A stretch of 64,000 bases of DNA from Roseateles_B sp041905785 (GTDB lineage: Bacteria; Pseudomonadota; Gammaproteobacteria; Burkholderiales; Burkholderiaceae_C), in assembly GCA_041905785.1 (NCBI GenBank), contig JAYRKJ010000010.1, forward strand, positions 62,001-126,000, written 5' to 3'. The notes beneath the pieces are model-generated. The model saw nothing but the letters and a program-made list of their open reading frames with translations, had not been told where the DNA came from and searched no databases. A program made the position numbers and the translations under genes. Positions 28,260 to 35,846 of the stretch are shown here, piece after piece; positions within the stretch are counted from its first letter, which is position 1; each line of letters begins with the position of its first letter.

Positions 28260-29273
28260 TCAGGCCGCCAGCGCCTGCAGCAGGGTGTGCTGCAGGTCCT
28301 GCCGCCCAAGCCGCGCTGGCCGCGACGCATCGGGCACGCCGATGTCGAAGCGGTCGTCATCGTCCACCAGCTCGATCCAGCGCCGCAGACCCTGGCTTTC
28401 CCGCAGGCGGTCGACGAAGGCCGCCATGCCGGGCTCCTCGGCTGCAATGCCCGCGACCAGCACATTCCAGCCCCGGTCGCCGGCGGCCAGTTGATCGCGG
28501 GCCTGGTCCAGCGTCGCCAGGCAGTCATGCGCCAGCCCGGCCTGGCGCAGCAGCTGCGCGCACAGGACACGGCTGGGCTCGTGCGGATCCAGCACCAGCA
28601 CCCGCAGCGCCAGATCCAAGCGGCGGCGAGGCAGCCCTTCTTCATCGCCGGGGGCCGGCTCGGCAACTGCGCGCCCGAGGCGCAGCGCCACCGTTGCCGT
28701 GCCCGCAGCCTTGCCTGGGTCGCGATGCAGGAACCAGCCCCGCGCCTTGGCCAGCAGGCGCAGCAGCAGCCAATGCAGCTCGTCTTCGTCCGCCTGCGGT
28801 CCCACGCCTTCCAGCCGCAGCTCGTGAACGCCGCCCACCAGTTTCACCACTGCCAGCCCGGCGTCGCGCGCGCCCGCCAGCGCATGGCCCAGCAGCAGAT
28901 CCAGCGCATGCTGCAGCAGCCCGGCCTCGAGCTCCTGCACGACGGCGGGACCGGGCAGGAGCTCGACGCGCACACCCGCCTGGCGCAAGGCCGCCTGCCA
29001 TTGCAGCAAGGACTGGGCCGCGGCCGATTGCAGGTCCACCGGCTCGGCCGCTGCCGGCCGCGTGCCGCGCAGGGCATGGACCAGGGCCTGCATTTCCAGG
29101 CCCAGTTGCTCCAGCTCCACACCGGCCCGCAACACCCTTGCCGGGTCGCCCGCGGCGGACTGCAGGTGCAGCGCCCAGCCGGCCAGCCATCCGCCCAGGC
29201 TGCTGAGCAGCAGGGGCGGAACTTCCAGGGTCAGCGGCCCGGTCGGGAGCGCTTGGGCAGGCGAGGTCTTCAT
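28260..29273 (-). CDS. Degenerate signalling protein: kinase-like N-terminus and receiver-like C-terminus
   Basis: 337 residues, family not firmly recognised. Residues about 15-195 look like the remains of a histidine-kinase core (helical LGGWLAGWALHLQ, later LQHALDLLLGHALAGARDAG at the N-box position) but lack a phosphorylatable His and the G boxes. From about 222 a receiver-like domain begins LALRVLVLDPHEPSRVLCAQ, yet the position of the phosphorylated Asp reads NVLVAGIAAEEP, so phosphotransfer is not expected. It follows an orphan GspE/PilB-like ATPase by 42 bases on the same strand and is probably co-transcribed. CGGAG precedes the ATG. A scaffold or regulatory role for the ATPase is inference. 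Confidence 0.65.
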   Translation of the reverse strand: MKTSPAQALPTGPLTLEVPPLLLSSLGGWLAGWALHLQSAAGDPARVLRAGVELEQLGLEMQALVHALRGTRPAAAEPVDLQSAAAQSLLQWQAALRQAGVRVELLPGPAVVQELEAGLLQHALDLLLGHALAGARDAGLAVVKLVGGVHELRLEGVGPQADEDELHWLLLRLLAKARGWFLHRDPGKAAGTATVALRLGRAVAEPAPGDEEGLPRRRLDLALRVLVLDPHEPSRVLCAQLLRQAGLAHDCLATLDQARDQLAAGDRGWNVLVAGIAAEEPGMAAFVDRLRESQGLRRWIELVDDDDRFDIGVPDASRPARLGRQDLQHTLLQALAA

Positions 29274-29315
29274 AAGGGGGCTCCGTCAAGCTTGCAAGAG
29301 GACCAAAGGCGGCGC

Positions 29316-31283
29316 TCACTGGTTGCTGGCCGACAGCACTTCGGGCAGATCGGTCAAGCCAGCCAGCACTTTCTCGATGCCGTCCTGCCGCAGGGTGCGC
29401 ATGCCGCTTTGCAGGGCCAGCTGGAACATCTCGGTCGCCGAGGCCCTGCGCCGCACCAACGCGCGCAGCGCATCGTCCGCAACCAGCAACTCGTGGATGC
29501 CCATGCGGCCCCGATAGCCGGTGCCACCGCAGGCATCGCAGCCATGATGGCGATACTGCAGCAGCCGCCCCTGCACACCGTAGCGCTCGCGCCAGCCGGC
29601 CAGCAGCGCTTCCGGTGCCACGCCGGGCAGCGGCGCCTGCAGGTACAGCTGAGCCAGCGAATGGGCCGCGCGCTCGTCCATGGGCTCCGCCACGCGGCAG
29701 TCCTTGCACAGGCGGCGCACCAGGCGCTGCGCAAGCACCGCCAGCAGCGAGTCCGAGAACATGAAAGGGTCCAGGCCGATCTCCAGCAGCCGCGTGACGC
29801 TTTCGGGCGCCGAGTTGGTGTGCAGGGTGGACATCACCAGATGCCCGGTCAGCGAGGCCTCGATCGCGATGCGCGCCGTTTCCTCATCACGCATCTCGCC
29901 GATCATGATCACGTCCGGATCGGCGCGCAAAAATGTGCGCATGGCCGCAGCAAATGTCCAGCCGATGCGGGCGTTGACCTGCACCTGACGCAGCCCCTCC
30001 TGCGTGATTTCGATGGGGTCCTCGGCGGTCCAGATCTTGCGCTTGTCCTCGTTGAGCTCGCGCATCACCGAGTGCAGCGTGGTGGTCTTGCCGCAGCCGG
30101 TGGGGCCGCAGATCAGCAGCAGGCCGTAGGACTTGGCCATCACCCGGCGCAGCCCTTCCAGGTTGGCCGGCGCCAGTCCGATCTCGTCCAGCGGCAGCGG
30201 CTTCATGCCGCCCAGCAGGCGCAGCACCACATCCTCCAGACCGGTGTTGGTGGGCACGGTCACCAGGCGCAGCTCCACCGGCGGGCCGCCGAAGCGGCTG
30301 AAGTCGATCTTGCCGTCCTGCGGCCGGCGGTGCTCGGAGATGTCCAGGTCCGCCATGATCTTCAAGCGCGCCACCAGGGCGAAGCGCACGCGGGCCGGCA
30401 GCTCCAGGTAGCGGACCAGGTCGCCGTCGATGCGCAGCCGGATGCGCACCGGGCGCGGCGCGTCGGCGGCTTCGATATGGATGTCCGAGGCCCCCAGCTC
30501 GATGGCGTCGGCGATCAGCCGGTTGACCAGGCGCACCAGGGTGTTGTCCGACTCGGCCACCACGCCCACCTCGGCGTCACCCGCCGAGCCTTCGGCCTCC
30601 GCCAGTTGCTGGGCCAGCTCGCGGATGGTCGTGGCCTGGGCGGCCGGCGGGATGGCCCTGTCGCCGCCCTCGGTCGGCGCCTTGCCTCTGCCGCCCAGCT
30701 CCTGCTGGTAGGCCCGCGCGATGGCGGGCAGCAAGGTCCCCGGACGCGCCAGCACCGGCCGCACGTGCAGCTCCGAAACGAAGCGCAGCACCTCCAGCAG
30801 GTGATGGTCCCAGGGGTCTGCCACGGCAACCACCAGCACGTCGGCCCTCACCATCAGTGGGCACACCGACTCGCGCAAGGCGATCATGCGCGGCACCTGG
30901 GCCAGGGCCTCGGGCTCCGGACGCACGCAGCTCAGGTCCACGGTGGGCACACCCTGCCAGGCGGCCAGCATCTGCCGCAATTGGGCCGGGCTGAGCACGC
31001 CGTCCTTGACCAGCTGCTCGCCGATGGGCACGTGCGGCACGGCGCCCAGCTGCCGCCCCAGCGCCTTTTGCAGCTGAGGCCGGCTCAGCAGGCCGGCCTC
31101 GATCAGCGCCTCGCCCAGCCGCGCCGCGCGGACCTCATGCCCGCCCTGCATCTGCTGCCAGAGCTGGTCCAGGTCGGTGAACACCTGCGCCCCATGCCGG
31201 GCGAGGCCGGAAGCAGGCGGCCTCGCCAGGGCGTCCAGGGCCGCGGGCACGGTGTCATGCTCGTACTGCGGATTCGTGCTCAT
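29316..31283 (-). CDS. GspE/PilB-family secretion or pilus ATPase, orphan
   Basis: 655 residues. Two N-terminal GspE/MshEN-type modules (about 50-110 and 115-195: LGEALIEAGLLSRPQLQKAL, then LGEQL-like VKDGVLSPAQLRQML) precede the ATPase core. Walker A CGPTGCGKTT is near 392, the Asp box EDPIEITQEG near 428, Walker B DVIMIGEMRD near 455 and the His box TLHTNSAPE near 485. The zinc tetracysteine module (CKDC ... CDACGGTG) follows. It would power type II secretion or type IV pilus assembly, but no other pilus or secretion genes are in the window. There is no clear ribosome site before the ATG. Confidence 0.9.
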   Translation of the reverse strand: MSTNPQYEHDTVPAALDALARPPASGLARHGAQVFTDLDQLWQQMQGGHEVRAARLGEALIEAGLLSRPQLQKALGRQLGAVPHVPIGEQLVKDGVLSPAQLRQMLAAWQGVPTVDLSCVRPEPEALAQVPRMIALRESVCPLMVRADVLVVAVADPWDHHLLEVLRFVSELHVRPVLARPGTLLPAIARAYQQELGGRGKAPTEGGDRAIPPAAQATTIRELAQQLAEAEGSAGDAEVGVVAESDNTLVRLVNRLIADAIELGASDIHIEAADAPRPVRIRLRIDGDLVRYLELPARVRFALVARLKIMADLDISEHRRPQDGKIDFSRFGGPPVELRLVTVPTNTGLEDVVLRLLGGMKPLPLDEIGLAPANLEGLRRVMAKSYGLLLICGPTGCGKTTTLHSVMRELNEDKRKIWTAEDPIEITQEGLRQVQVNARIGWTFAAAMRTFLRADPDVIMIGEMRDEETARIAIEASLTGHLVMSTLHTNSAPESVTRLLEIGLDPFMFSDSLLAVLAQRLVRRLCKDCRVAEPMDERAAHSLAQLYLQAPLPGVAPEALLAGWRERYGVQGRLLQYRHHGCDACGGTGYRGRMGIHELLVADDALRALVRRRASATEMFQLALQSGMRTLRQDGIEKVLAGLTDLPEVLSASNQ

Positions 31284-31414
31284 GCAAGAAAGTGTGTGCG
31301 CAAGCGCGCTATCCGCACAACGTGCAAAGTGCCGCGACCGTCAAAGCGGGCGGGCCCTGGCCACGCCTTCTTGGGCTTTCTTGACCGGCGTCAAATCCGC
31401 CGCGCCGCGAGCGC

Positions 31415-32281
31415 TCAGGCCAGCCGCCCGCTTTGGAAGTCACGCACCGCCTGCATCAGCTCCGCTTCGGTGTTCATCACGAAGGGGCCGTACTGGGCGA
31501 TGGGCTCGCCCAGCGGCCGGCCGGCGATCAGGAGCAGGCGCGCCCCCTCGTCGCCCGCCCGCAGCCGCACGCCGTCGCTGCCCGGGGTGTTGGCCAGGAT
31601 CGCCATGCGCTGCGGCGCCACAGTGCAGCCGCTGTCGAAGCGGGCCTCGCCGCGGTAGACGTAGACAAAGGCGTTGTGGCTGTCCGGCAGCGCATGCTCG
31701 AAGTGGGCACCAGGCTGCAGATGGACGTCCAGGTAGACCGGCTCGGTGGGCTCGCGCTGCACGGCGCCGGCCACGCCGCGATGCGCGCCCGCGATGACAC
31801 GCACCCGCACGCCCTCGCCCTCCCATTGCGGGATCTCGGCGCTGGGAATGTCGCGGTACCAGGGCTCACAGAGCTTGTCGCGACCAGGCAGGTTGAGCCA
31901 GAGCTGGAAGCCCTCCATGCGGCCCTTCTCCTGCTCCGGCAGCTCGGAATGGATCACGCCGCGGCCGGCGGTCATCCACTGCACGCCGCCGCTTTGCAGC
32001 AGGCCTTCATGGCCGGCCGAGTCGCGATGGCGCATGCGGCCTTCCAGCATGTAGGTGATGGTCTCGAAGCCGCGGTGCGGGTGGTCGGGAAAGCCTGCGA
32101 TGTAGTCATCGGCCCGGTCCGAGCCGAAGGCGTCCAGCATGAGGAAGGGGTCCAGGCGCTGCTGCAGGCTGTGGGTCAGCACGCGGGTCAGCTTCACGCC
32201 GGCACCATCGCTGGTGGGTTGCCCGGCGACCAGGCGCTCCACCGGGCGGGGCCGGACCAGGGTTTGGCTAGCGGTTTGCAT
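31415..32281 (-). CDS. Pirin-family cupin protein
   Basis: 288 residues. The N-terminal cupin has DHPHRGFETITYMLEG and VIHSELPE, giving the His-His-His-Glu metal site of pirins. FQLWLNLPGRDKLCEPWY and the C-terminal cupin complete the fold. Bacterial pirins may have quercetinase or regulatory activity; function here is unknown. AAAGGAG stands 8 bases before the ATG at 32281. A DoxX gene lies 56 bases upstream on the same strand, so the two may be co-transcribed. Confidence 0.92.
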   Translation of the reverse strand: MQTASQTLVRPRPVERLVAGQPTSDGAGVKLTRVLTHSLQQRLDPFLMLDAFGSDRADDYIAGFPDHPHRGFETITYMLEGRMRHRDSAGHEGLLQSGGVQWMTAGRGVIHSELPEQEKGRMEGFQLWLNLPGRDKLCEPWYRDIPSAEIPQWEGEGVRVRVIAGAHRGVAGAVQREPTEPVYLDVHLQPGAHFEHALPDSHNAFVYVYRGEARFDSGCTVAPQRMAILANTPGSDGVRLRAGDEGARLLLIAGRPLGEPIAQYGPFVMNTEAELMQAVRDFQSGRLA

Positions 32282-32337
32282 GAGGAAACTCCTTTCGATC
32301 AGGCCTCGGGCCTCATGCGCCCCGCCGGGGGGGGCAC

Positions 32338-32757
32338 TCAGAGGCCGCGACGCCGGGGCCAATGGGCCCAGGCCACGGCACAGAGGCAGCTCACCATCAG
32401 CACGCTGAACTCCATGCCGCCCGCTCCCGGGCCGACCACGTACCAGCCCAGGGGGTAATGAAACACGACGATGCCTGTCAGCAGCACCACCATCTGCGCA
32501 AGACAAGCCGGCACCACCAGGCGCCCCGCCAGCATCAGCAGGCTGGACACGGTCTGCGTCAGCAGCACCGCCCAGGCCAGTGCGCCGCCCAAGGGAAATC
32601 CCAGAGACGACAGGTACTCGCCAAAGCGCGGGATGTTGTCCAGGTGCAGGTAGCCATGCAGCGGGTGCATCAGGATGATCAGGGCCACCGCCCAGCGCAC
32701 CAGCGCCACACTGACATGAGCCTGCGTCGGCTCGCTGCGTATCCAGGCTGCCCTCAT
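32338..32757 (-). CDS. DoxX-family membrane protein
   Basis: 139 residues with four predicted membrane helices: VRWAVALIILMHPLHGYLH, FPLGGALAWAVLLTQTVSSL, VPACLAQMVVLLTGIVVFHY and MEFSVLMVSCLCAVAWAHW. The pattern and the late GGMEFSVLM motif are those of the DoxX/SURF4-like family, often associated with redox stress. It precedes the pirin gene. Confidence 0.85.
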   Translation of the reverse strand: MRAAWIRSEPTQAHVSVALVRWAVALIILMHPLHGYLHLDNIPRFGEYLSSLGFPLGGALAWAVLLTQTVSSLLMLAGRLVVPACLAQMVVLLTGIVVFHYPLGWYVVGPGAGGMEFSVLMVSCLCAVAWAHWPRRRGL

Positions 32758-32862
32758 CTCGCGCTCCTCATTCTTGGACGACGTGCGTCCCGTGCTTGAA
32801 ATGCGCGCGATGGTGACATGGGCCGGGCCGCCGCCCTGCCGGCGCGAGGCCGGGATTTACCC

Positions 32863-33495
32863 TCAGGCGACCTGCGCCTCGGACTGGAACAGCGCCGCGA
32901 TCTGCTCGCGTGCCGCCGCCAGGCCGCGCGCCTCGGCTTCCGGCCCCATGGCCAGGCCCTCGGCGTAGATGAAATGCAGATCCGTCATGCCCAGAAAGCC
33001 CAGCACCGTCTTCAGGTAGGGCACCATGGTGTCGCCGGGCTGGTCGCGGTGGATGCCACCGCGGCTCAGCACGATGTAGACGGTCTTGCCGGGCAGCAGG
33101 CCTTGCGGGCCATTGGCGGTGTAGCGGAAGGTGACGCCGGCCTTGGCGATGGCGTCGATCCAGTTCTTCAGCTGGGCCGGAATGCCGAAGTTGATCATGG
33201 GCACGGCCAGCACGAGCACATCCTGCGCCTGGACCTGCTCGATCAGCGCCATGTCCTGGGCCACGCGCGCGGCCTGCGCCTCGCTGCGTTGCTCGGCCGG
33301 CGTGAACAGGGCCTGCAGGGTGGATTCATCCAACTCGGGCAGGGATTGCTGGCCGAGGTCCAGCACGCTCAGGCGCGAGGCCGGCTGGCGCTCGCGCAGG
33401 GCCGCCACCAGTTCGTTGGCCAGACGGGTGGAATGCGATCCCTGACCGTCGTCTTGCAGTCGGCGGGCGCTGCTGTTGATTTGCAGGATGTTCAT
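32863..33495 (-). CDS. azoR: FMN-dependent NADH-azoreductase / quinone reductase
   Basis: 210 residues of flavodoxin-like fold. MNILQINSSARRLQDDGQGS starts the FMN-phosphate loop, and LAVPMINFGIPAQLKNWIDA plus VTFRYTANGPQGLLPGKTVY are diagnostic for AzoR. It reduces quinones and azo compounds with NADH in the cytoplasm. AAGGAG before the ATG at 33495 decides the start. A LysR regulator is divergent, with a perfect palindrome next to it, and probably controls this gene. Confidence 0.95.
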   Translation of the reverse strand: MNILQINSSARRLQDDGQGSHSTRLANELVAALRERQPASRLSVLDLGQQSLPELDESTLQALFTPAEQRSEAQAARVAQDMALIEQVQAQDVLVLAVPMINFGIPAQLKNWIDAIAKAGVTFRYTANGPQGLLPGKTVYIVLSRGGIHRDQPGDTMVPYLKTVLGFLGMTDLHFIYAEGLAMGPEAEARGLAAAREQIAALFQSEAQVA

Positions 33496-33589
33496 ACCGG
33501 GCTCCTTGATCGCCGCGGCGCGGCGTGTTGATGGCATGGCTGCACTTTATTGAACGCACGCCAGCATCAGAAGCCCATTGAATGGATAA

Positions 33590-33613
33590 GATTGTTCCAC
33601 CAAAGGAACAATC
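33590..33613. promoter_or_regulatory. Candidate LysR operator between azoR and lysR
   Basis: Perfect inverted repeat GATTGTTCC-N6-GGAACAATC ending 3 bases before the lysR ATG. It contains the T-N11-A core of LysR boxes. In lysR mRNA it would fold into a hairpin that holds the AAAGGA ribosome-site-like bases. Confidence 0.7.
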
Positions 33614-33616
33614 CTC

Positions 33617-34543
33617 ATGAGCCTGGATGCTGACGACCTGCTGCTCTTTGCCCGCGTGATGGAAGCCGGCAGCTTCAGCCGGGCGGCACAGCGCCTGCGC
33701 CTGCCCAAGTCCACGGTGTCGCGGCGCATCGCCGCACTGGAGGAGCGGCTGGGCGAGAAGCTGCTGCAGCGCTCCACGCGCCGGCTGGCCCTGACCGACT
33801 TCGGGCAGGGCGTGCTGGAGCATGCGCGCGTGGTGGCCGCCGAGGTGGACGGCGCCTTGGCCCTGGCCCTGCACCGCCAGCAGCGCCCGCGCGGCCGGCT
33901 CAAGGTGTCGATGCCCGGGGACTTCGCGCAACAGGCGCTGCCGGACATGCTGTCCCGCTTCGTGCGCGACAACCCCGAGGTGCAGCTGGAACTGGACCTC
34001 TCGCCACGCCGCGTGGATCTCATTGCCGAGGGCTTCGACCTGGCCATCCGCATGGGCGCGCTGCCGGACGATTCCCAGCTGGCCGCGCGGCGCCTGGCCC
34101 TCATCGGCACCGGGCTGTACGCCTCACCCGGTTACCTGGCGCGGCACGGCGAGCCGCAGCTGCCCGAGGCCCTGAGCAGCATGCACGGGCTGATGATCCT
34201 CAGCCGCCATGGCGATGCCCAGCCCTGGAAGCTGCGTCGTGCCAAGGGCGCGGACTGGGAGCACTGGGAGGGCCTGCCGCAGCTCAAGACCCTGGTGAAC
34301 GCGCCCGACATGCTGCTGCGCATGGCCTGCGCCGATGTGGGCATCACCGCAGTGGGAGCACACTTCGCTCAGCCCTTCGTGGACCGTGGCGAGCTGGTGC
34401 GGGTGCTGCCGGATTGGGCGCTGCCGCCGGTGCCCTGCTGGGCCGTCTTCCCGGAGCGGCGGCTGATGCCGCTGCGCACGCGGGCCTTTCTCGACGCTAT
34501 GGTGGAGGTGCTCAGCCGCTGCCCCTCGGCCTCGGCGGCCTGA
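33617..34543 (+). CDS. LysR-family transcriptional regulator
   Basis: 308 residues. The winged HTH at about 4-63 (LLLFARVMEAGSFSRAAQRL, then RLPKSTVSRRIAALEERLG) is followed by the two-lobe effector domain (LKVSMPGDFAQQALPDMLS onward). Close relatives regulate divergent quinone or azo reductases, and the layout here is exactly that: azoR divergent, 121 bases apart, operator palindrome between. The effector is unknown. After its end a short GC-rich spacer leads to the convergent TonB-C gene. Confidence 0.93.
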   Translation: MSLDADDLLLFARVMEAGSFSRAAQRLRLPKSTVSRRIAALEERLGEKLLQRSTRRLALTDFGQGVLEHARVVAAEVDGALALALHRQQRPRGRLKVSMPGDFAQQALPDMLSRFVRDNPEVQLELDLSPRRVDLIAEGFDLAIRMGALPDDSQLAARRLALIGTGLYASPGYLARHGEPQLPEALSSMHGLMILSRHGDAQPWKLRRAKGADWEHWEGLPQLKTLVNAPDMLLRMACADVGITAVGAHFAQPFVDRGELVRVLPDWALPPVPCWAVFPERRLMPLRTRAFLDAMVEVLSRCPSASAA

Positions 34544-34602
34544 GCGGCGGCGCCCGCCGCAGCGGGGCTTCAGCGCGGCTTCAGCGTGGTTCCAGCCCGG
34601 CC

Positions 34603-35331
34603 TCAGTCCAGCTTGAAGCCGATTTCGACCGTCGCTTCGCGCTGCTTGGGAATGGGCGCGAACTTCCACTGCTGGACGGCGGCGATGGCGCTGGATGCCA
34701 GCCGCTTGTTGGCCGAGCCCACGGCCTCCACCTTGGTCGTGCTGCCGTCAGGCTTGACCAGAAAGCGCACCATCACCGAACCGCTGCGGATGTTGGTGGC
34801 CAGCTGGCGGGGAATGTCCGGGTCGACCTTCTGGATCAGGCGCAGGGCGACTTCCTCTTCCGGCTCTGGCTGCGGAGCTGGGCGGGCAGGTTCCGTCGCC
34901 GGCGGCGAAGGCGGCGTGGCGGGCGCCGCGGCGAGCAGCTCGGACTTCGCCGCAGCCTCGGGCTCCGCTCGCGCCGCGACCTGCTCCTGGCTGGCCGCCG
35001 ATGCAGGCACCGAAGCGGCAGCATGGGCCGCAGGCGCCTGCGTGGCCGGTGCGGAAGCCAGTGCGGGCTTGGGCGCCGCCGGCTTGGCGGGCTGCGCAGG
35101 CTTGGGCGCCGGCGCCGCGGCCTCGGGCTTGGCCGGGTGAGCGGCATGGAACTTGATCCATTGCAGCACCTTGTCGGCATCACGCTTGGCGCGGTCGGAG
35201 TCGCTCATGCCCGACGCAGACCCGGCCTTGCCCGCAGGCTCGGCGGTCTGGGCAGACACGGGAACGCTGAACAGCAACTGGCAGGCCAGCGCCAACACGG
35301 TGGCGGAATACAGCTTGGAGGACATGCTCAT
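34603..35331 (-). CDS. TonB C-terminal-domain protein with signal peptide
   Basis: 242 residues. An N-terminal hydrophobic segment (TVLALACQLLFSVPVSAQ) looks like a cleavable signal peptide rather than a TonB anchor. A Pro/Ala/Lys-rich stretch of roughly 100 residues spans 60-160, and the last about 85 residues are a TonB_C domain (VALRLIQKVDPDIPRQLATN, VRFLVKPDGSTTKVEAVGSA, AIAAVQQWKFAPIPKQ). Classical TonB needs an inner-membrane helix to work with ExbB/ExbD; if this segment is cut, the protein would be free in the periplasm. It could instead be an uncleaved anchor. No exbBD nearby. Confidence 0.8.
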   Translation of the reverse strand: MSMSSKLYSATVLALACQLLFSVPVSAQTAEPAGKAGSASGMSDSDRAKRDADKVLQWIKFHAAHPAKPEAAAPAPKPAQPAKPAAPKPALASAPATQAPAAHAAASVPASAASQEQVAARAEPEAAAKSELLAAAPATPPSPPATEPARPAPQPEPEEEVALRLIQKVDPDIPRQLATNIRSGSVMVRFLVKPDGSTTKVEAVGSANKRLASSAIAAVQQWKFAPIPKQREATVEIGFKLD

Positions 35332-35526
35332 TGCAACCCTAAGACCCCTGGCACGGCGGCGTGCCATCCCAAGTACGGCGGAACCTCTGCGGGCTTCTCG
35401 CTTGTTGTGATTCAAAAGCAGGCTGTCTCTTGTGCCCATCACTTTCGGTAACAAGTGTCACCCACCGGTCTGCAAGCGGCACTGGGGGATTCCACCAAGC
35501 CGGCGTGCAGATCGCACGCTTGCCTC

Positions 35527-35532
35527 TATACT
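35527..35532 (+). promoter_or_regulatory. Possible -10 element for the thi operon
   Basis: TATACT just upstream of the riboswitch. No good -35 was found at 16-18 bases, so this is a weak call. Confidence 0.35.
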
Positions 35533-35537
35533 GCGGC

Positions 35538-35655
35538 CTTGCTCCGGGGAGCCCTGCTGCGTCAAGACAATCACCTTGGCGTCGGGCTGAGACGTGGTGG
35601 AAGCCATGGACCCGCTGAACTTGATCCGGTTCATACCGGCGTAAGAAGAGCCTGC
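35538..35655 (+). promoter_or_regulatory. TPP (THI-box) riboswitch
   Basis: The leader contains CCGGGGAGCC, then GGCTGAGA, then ACCCGCTGAACTTGATCCGG and GTTCATACCGGCGTAAGAAG, the ordered conserved blocks of the thiamine pyrophosphate aptamer. It sits about 190 bases before thiC and should repress the operon when TPP is plentiful. Confidence 0.93.
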
Positions 35656-35682
35656 CAGCCCGCGCAAGATGCCGGGGCTGCG

Positions 35683-35700
35683 GGCCCTGGATCCAGGGCC
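35683..35700 (+). other. Perfect 18-base palindrome in the riboswitch leader
   Basis: GGCCCTGGATCCAGGGCC between aptamer and thiC start. It is not followed by Ts, so it is not an intrinsic terminator, but may take part in the expression platform. Confidence 0.6.
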
Positions 35701-35846
35701 GTCATCCCGAATAGGTCGCCCCGACCCGATTCAACGAGATGACGCCACCGCGGCATCCATGGCCCCTCCCCGTTTCCAGCCCCGCTGGCGCCCTCGCGCC
35801 GCGACCCGCTCACGCTCGGCCTCCGGACCTCAACTGGAGACCGCGC

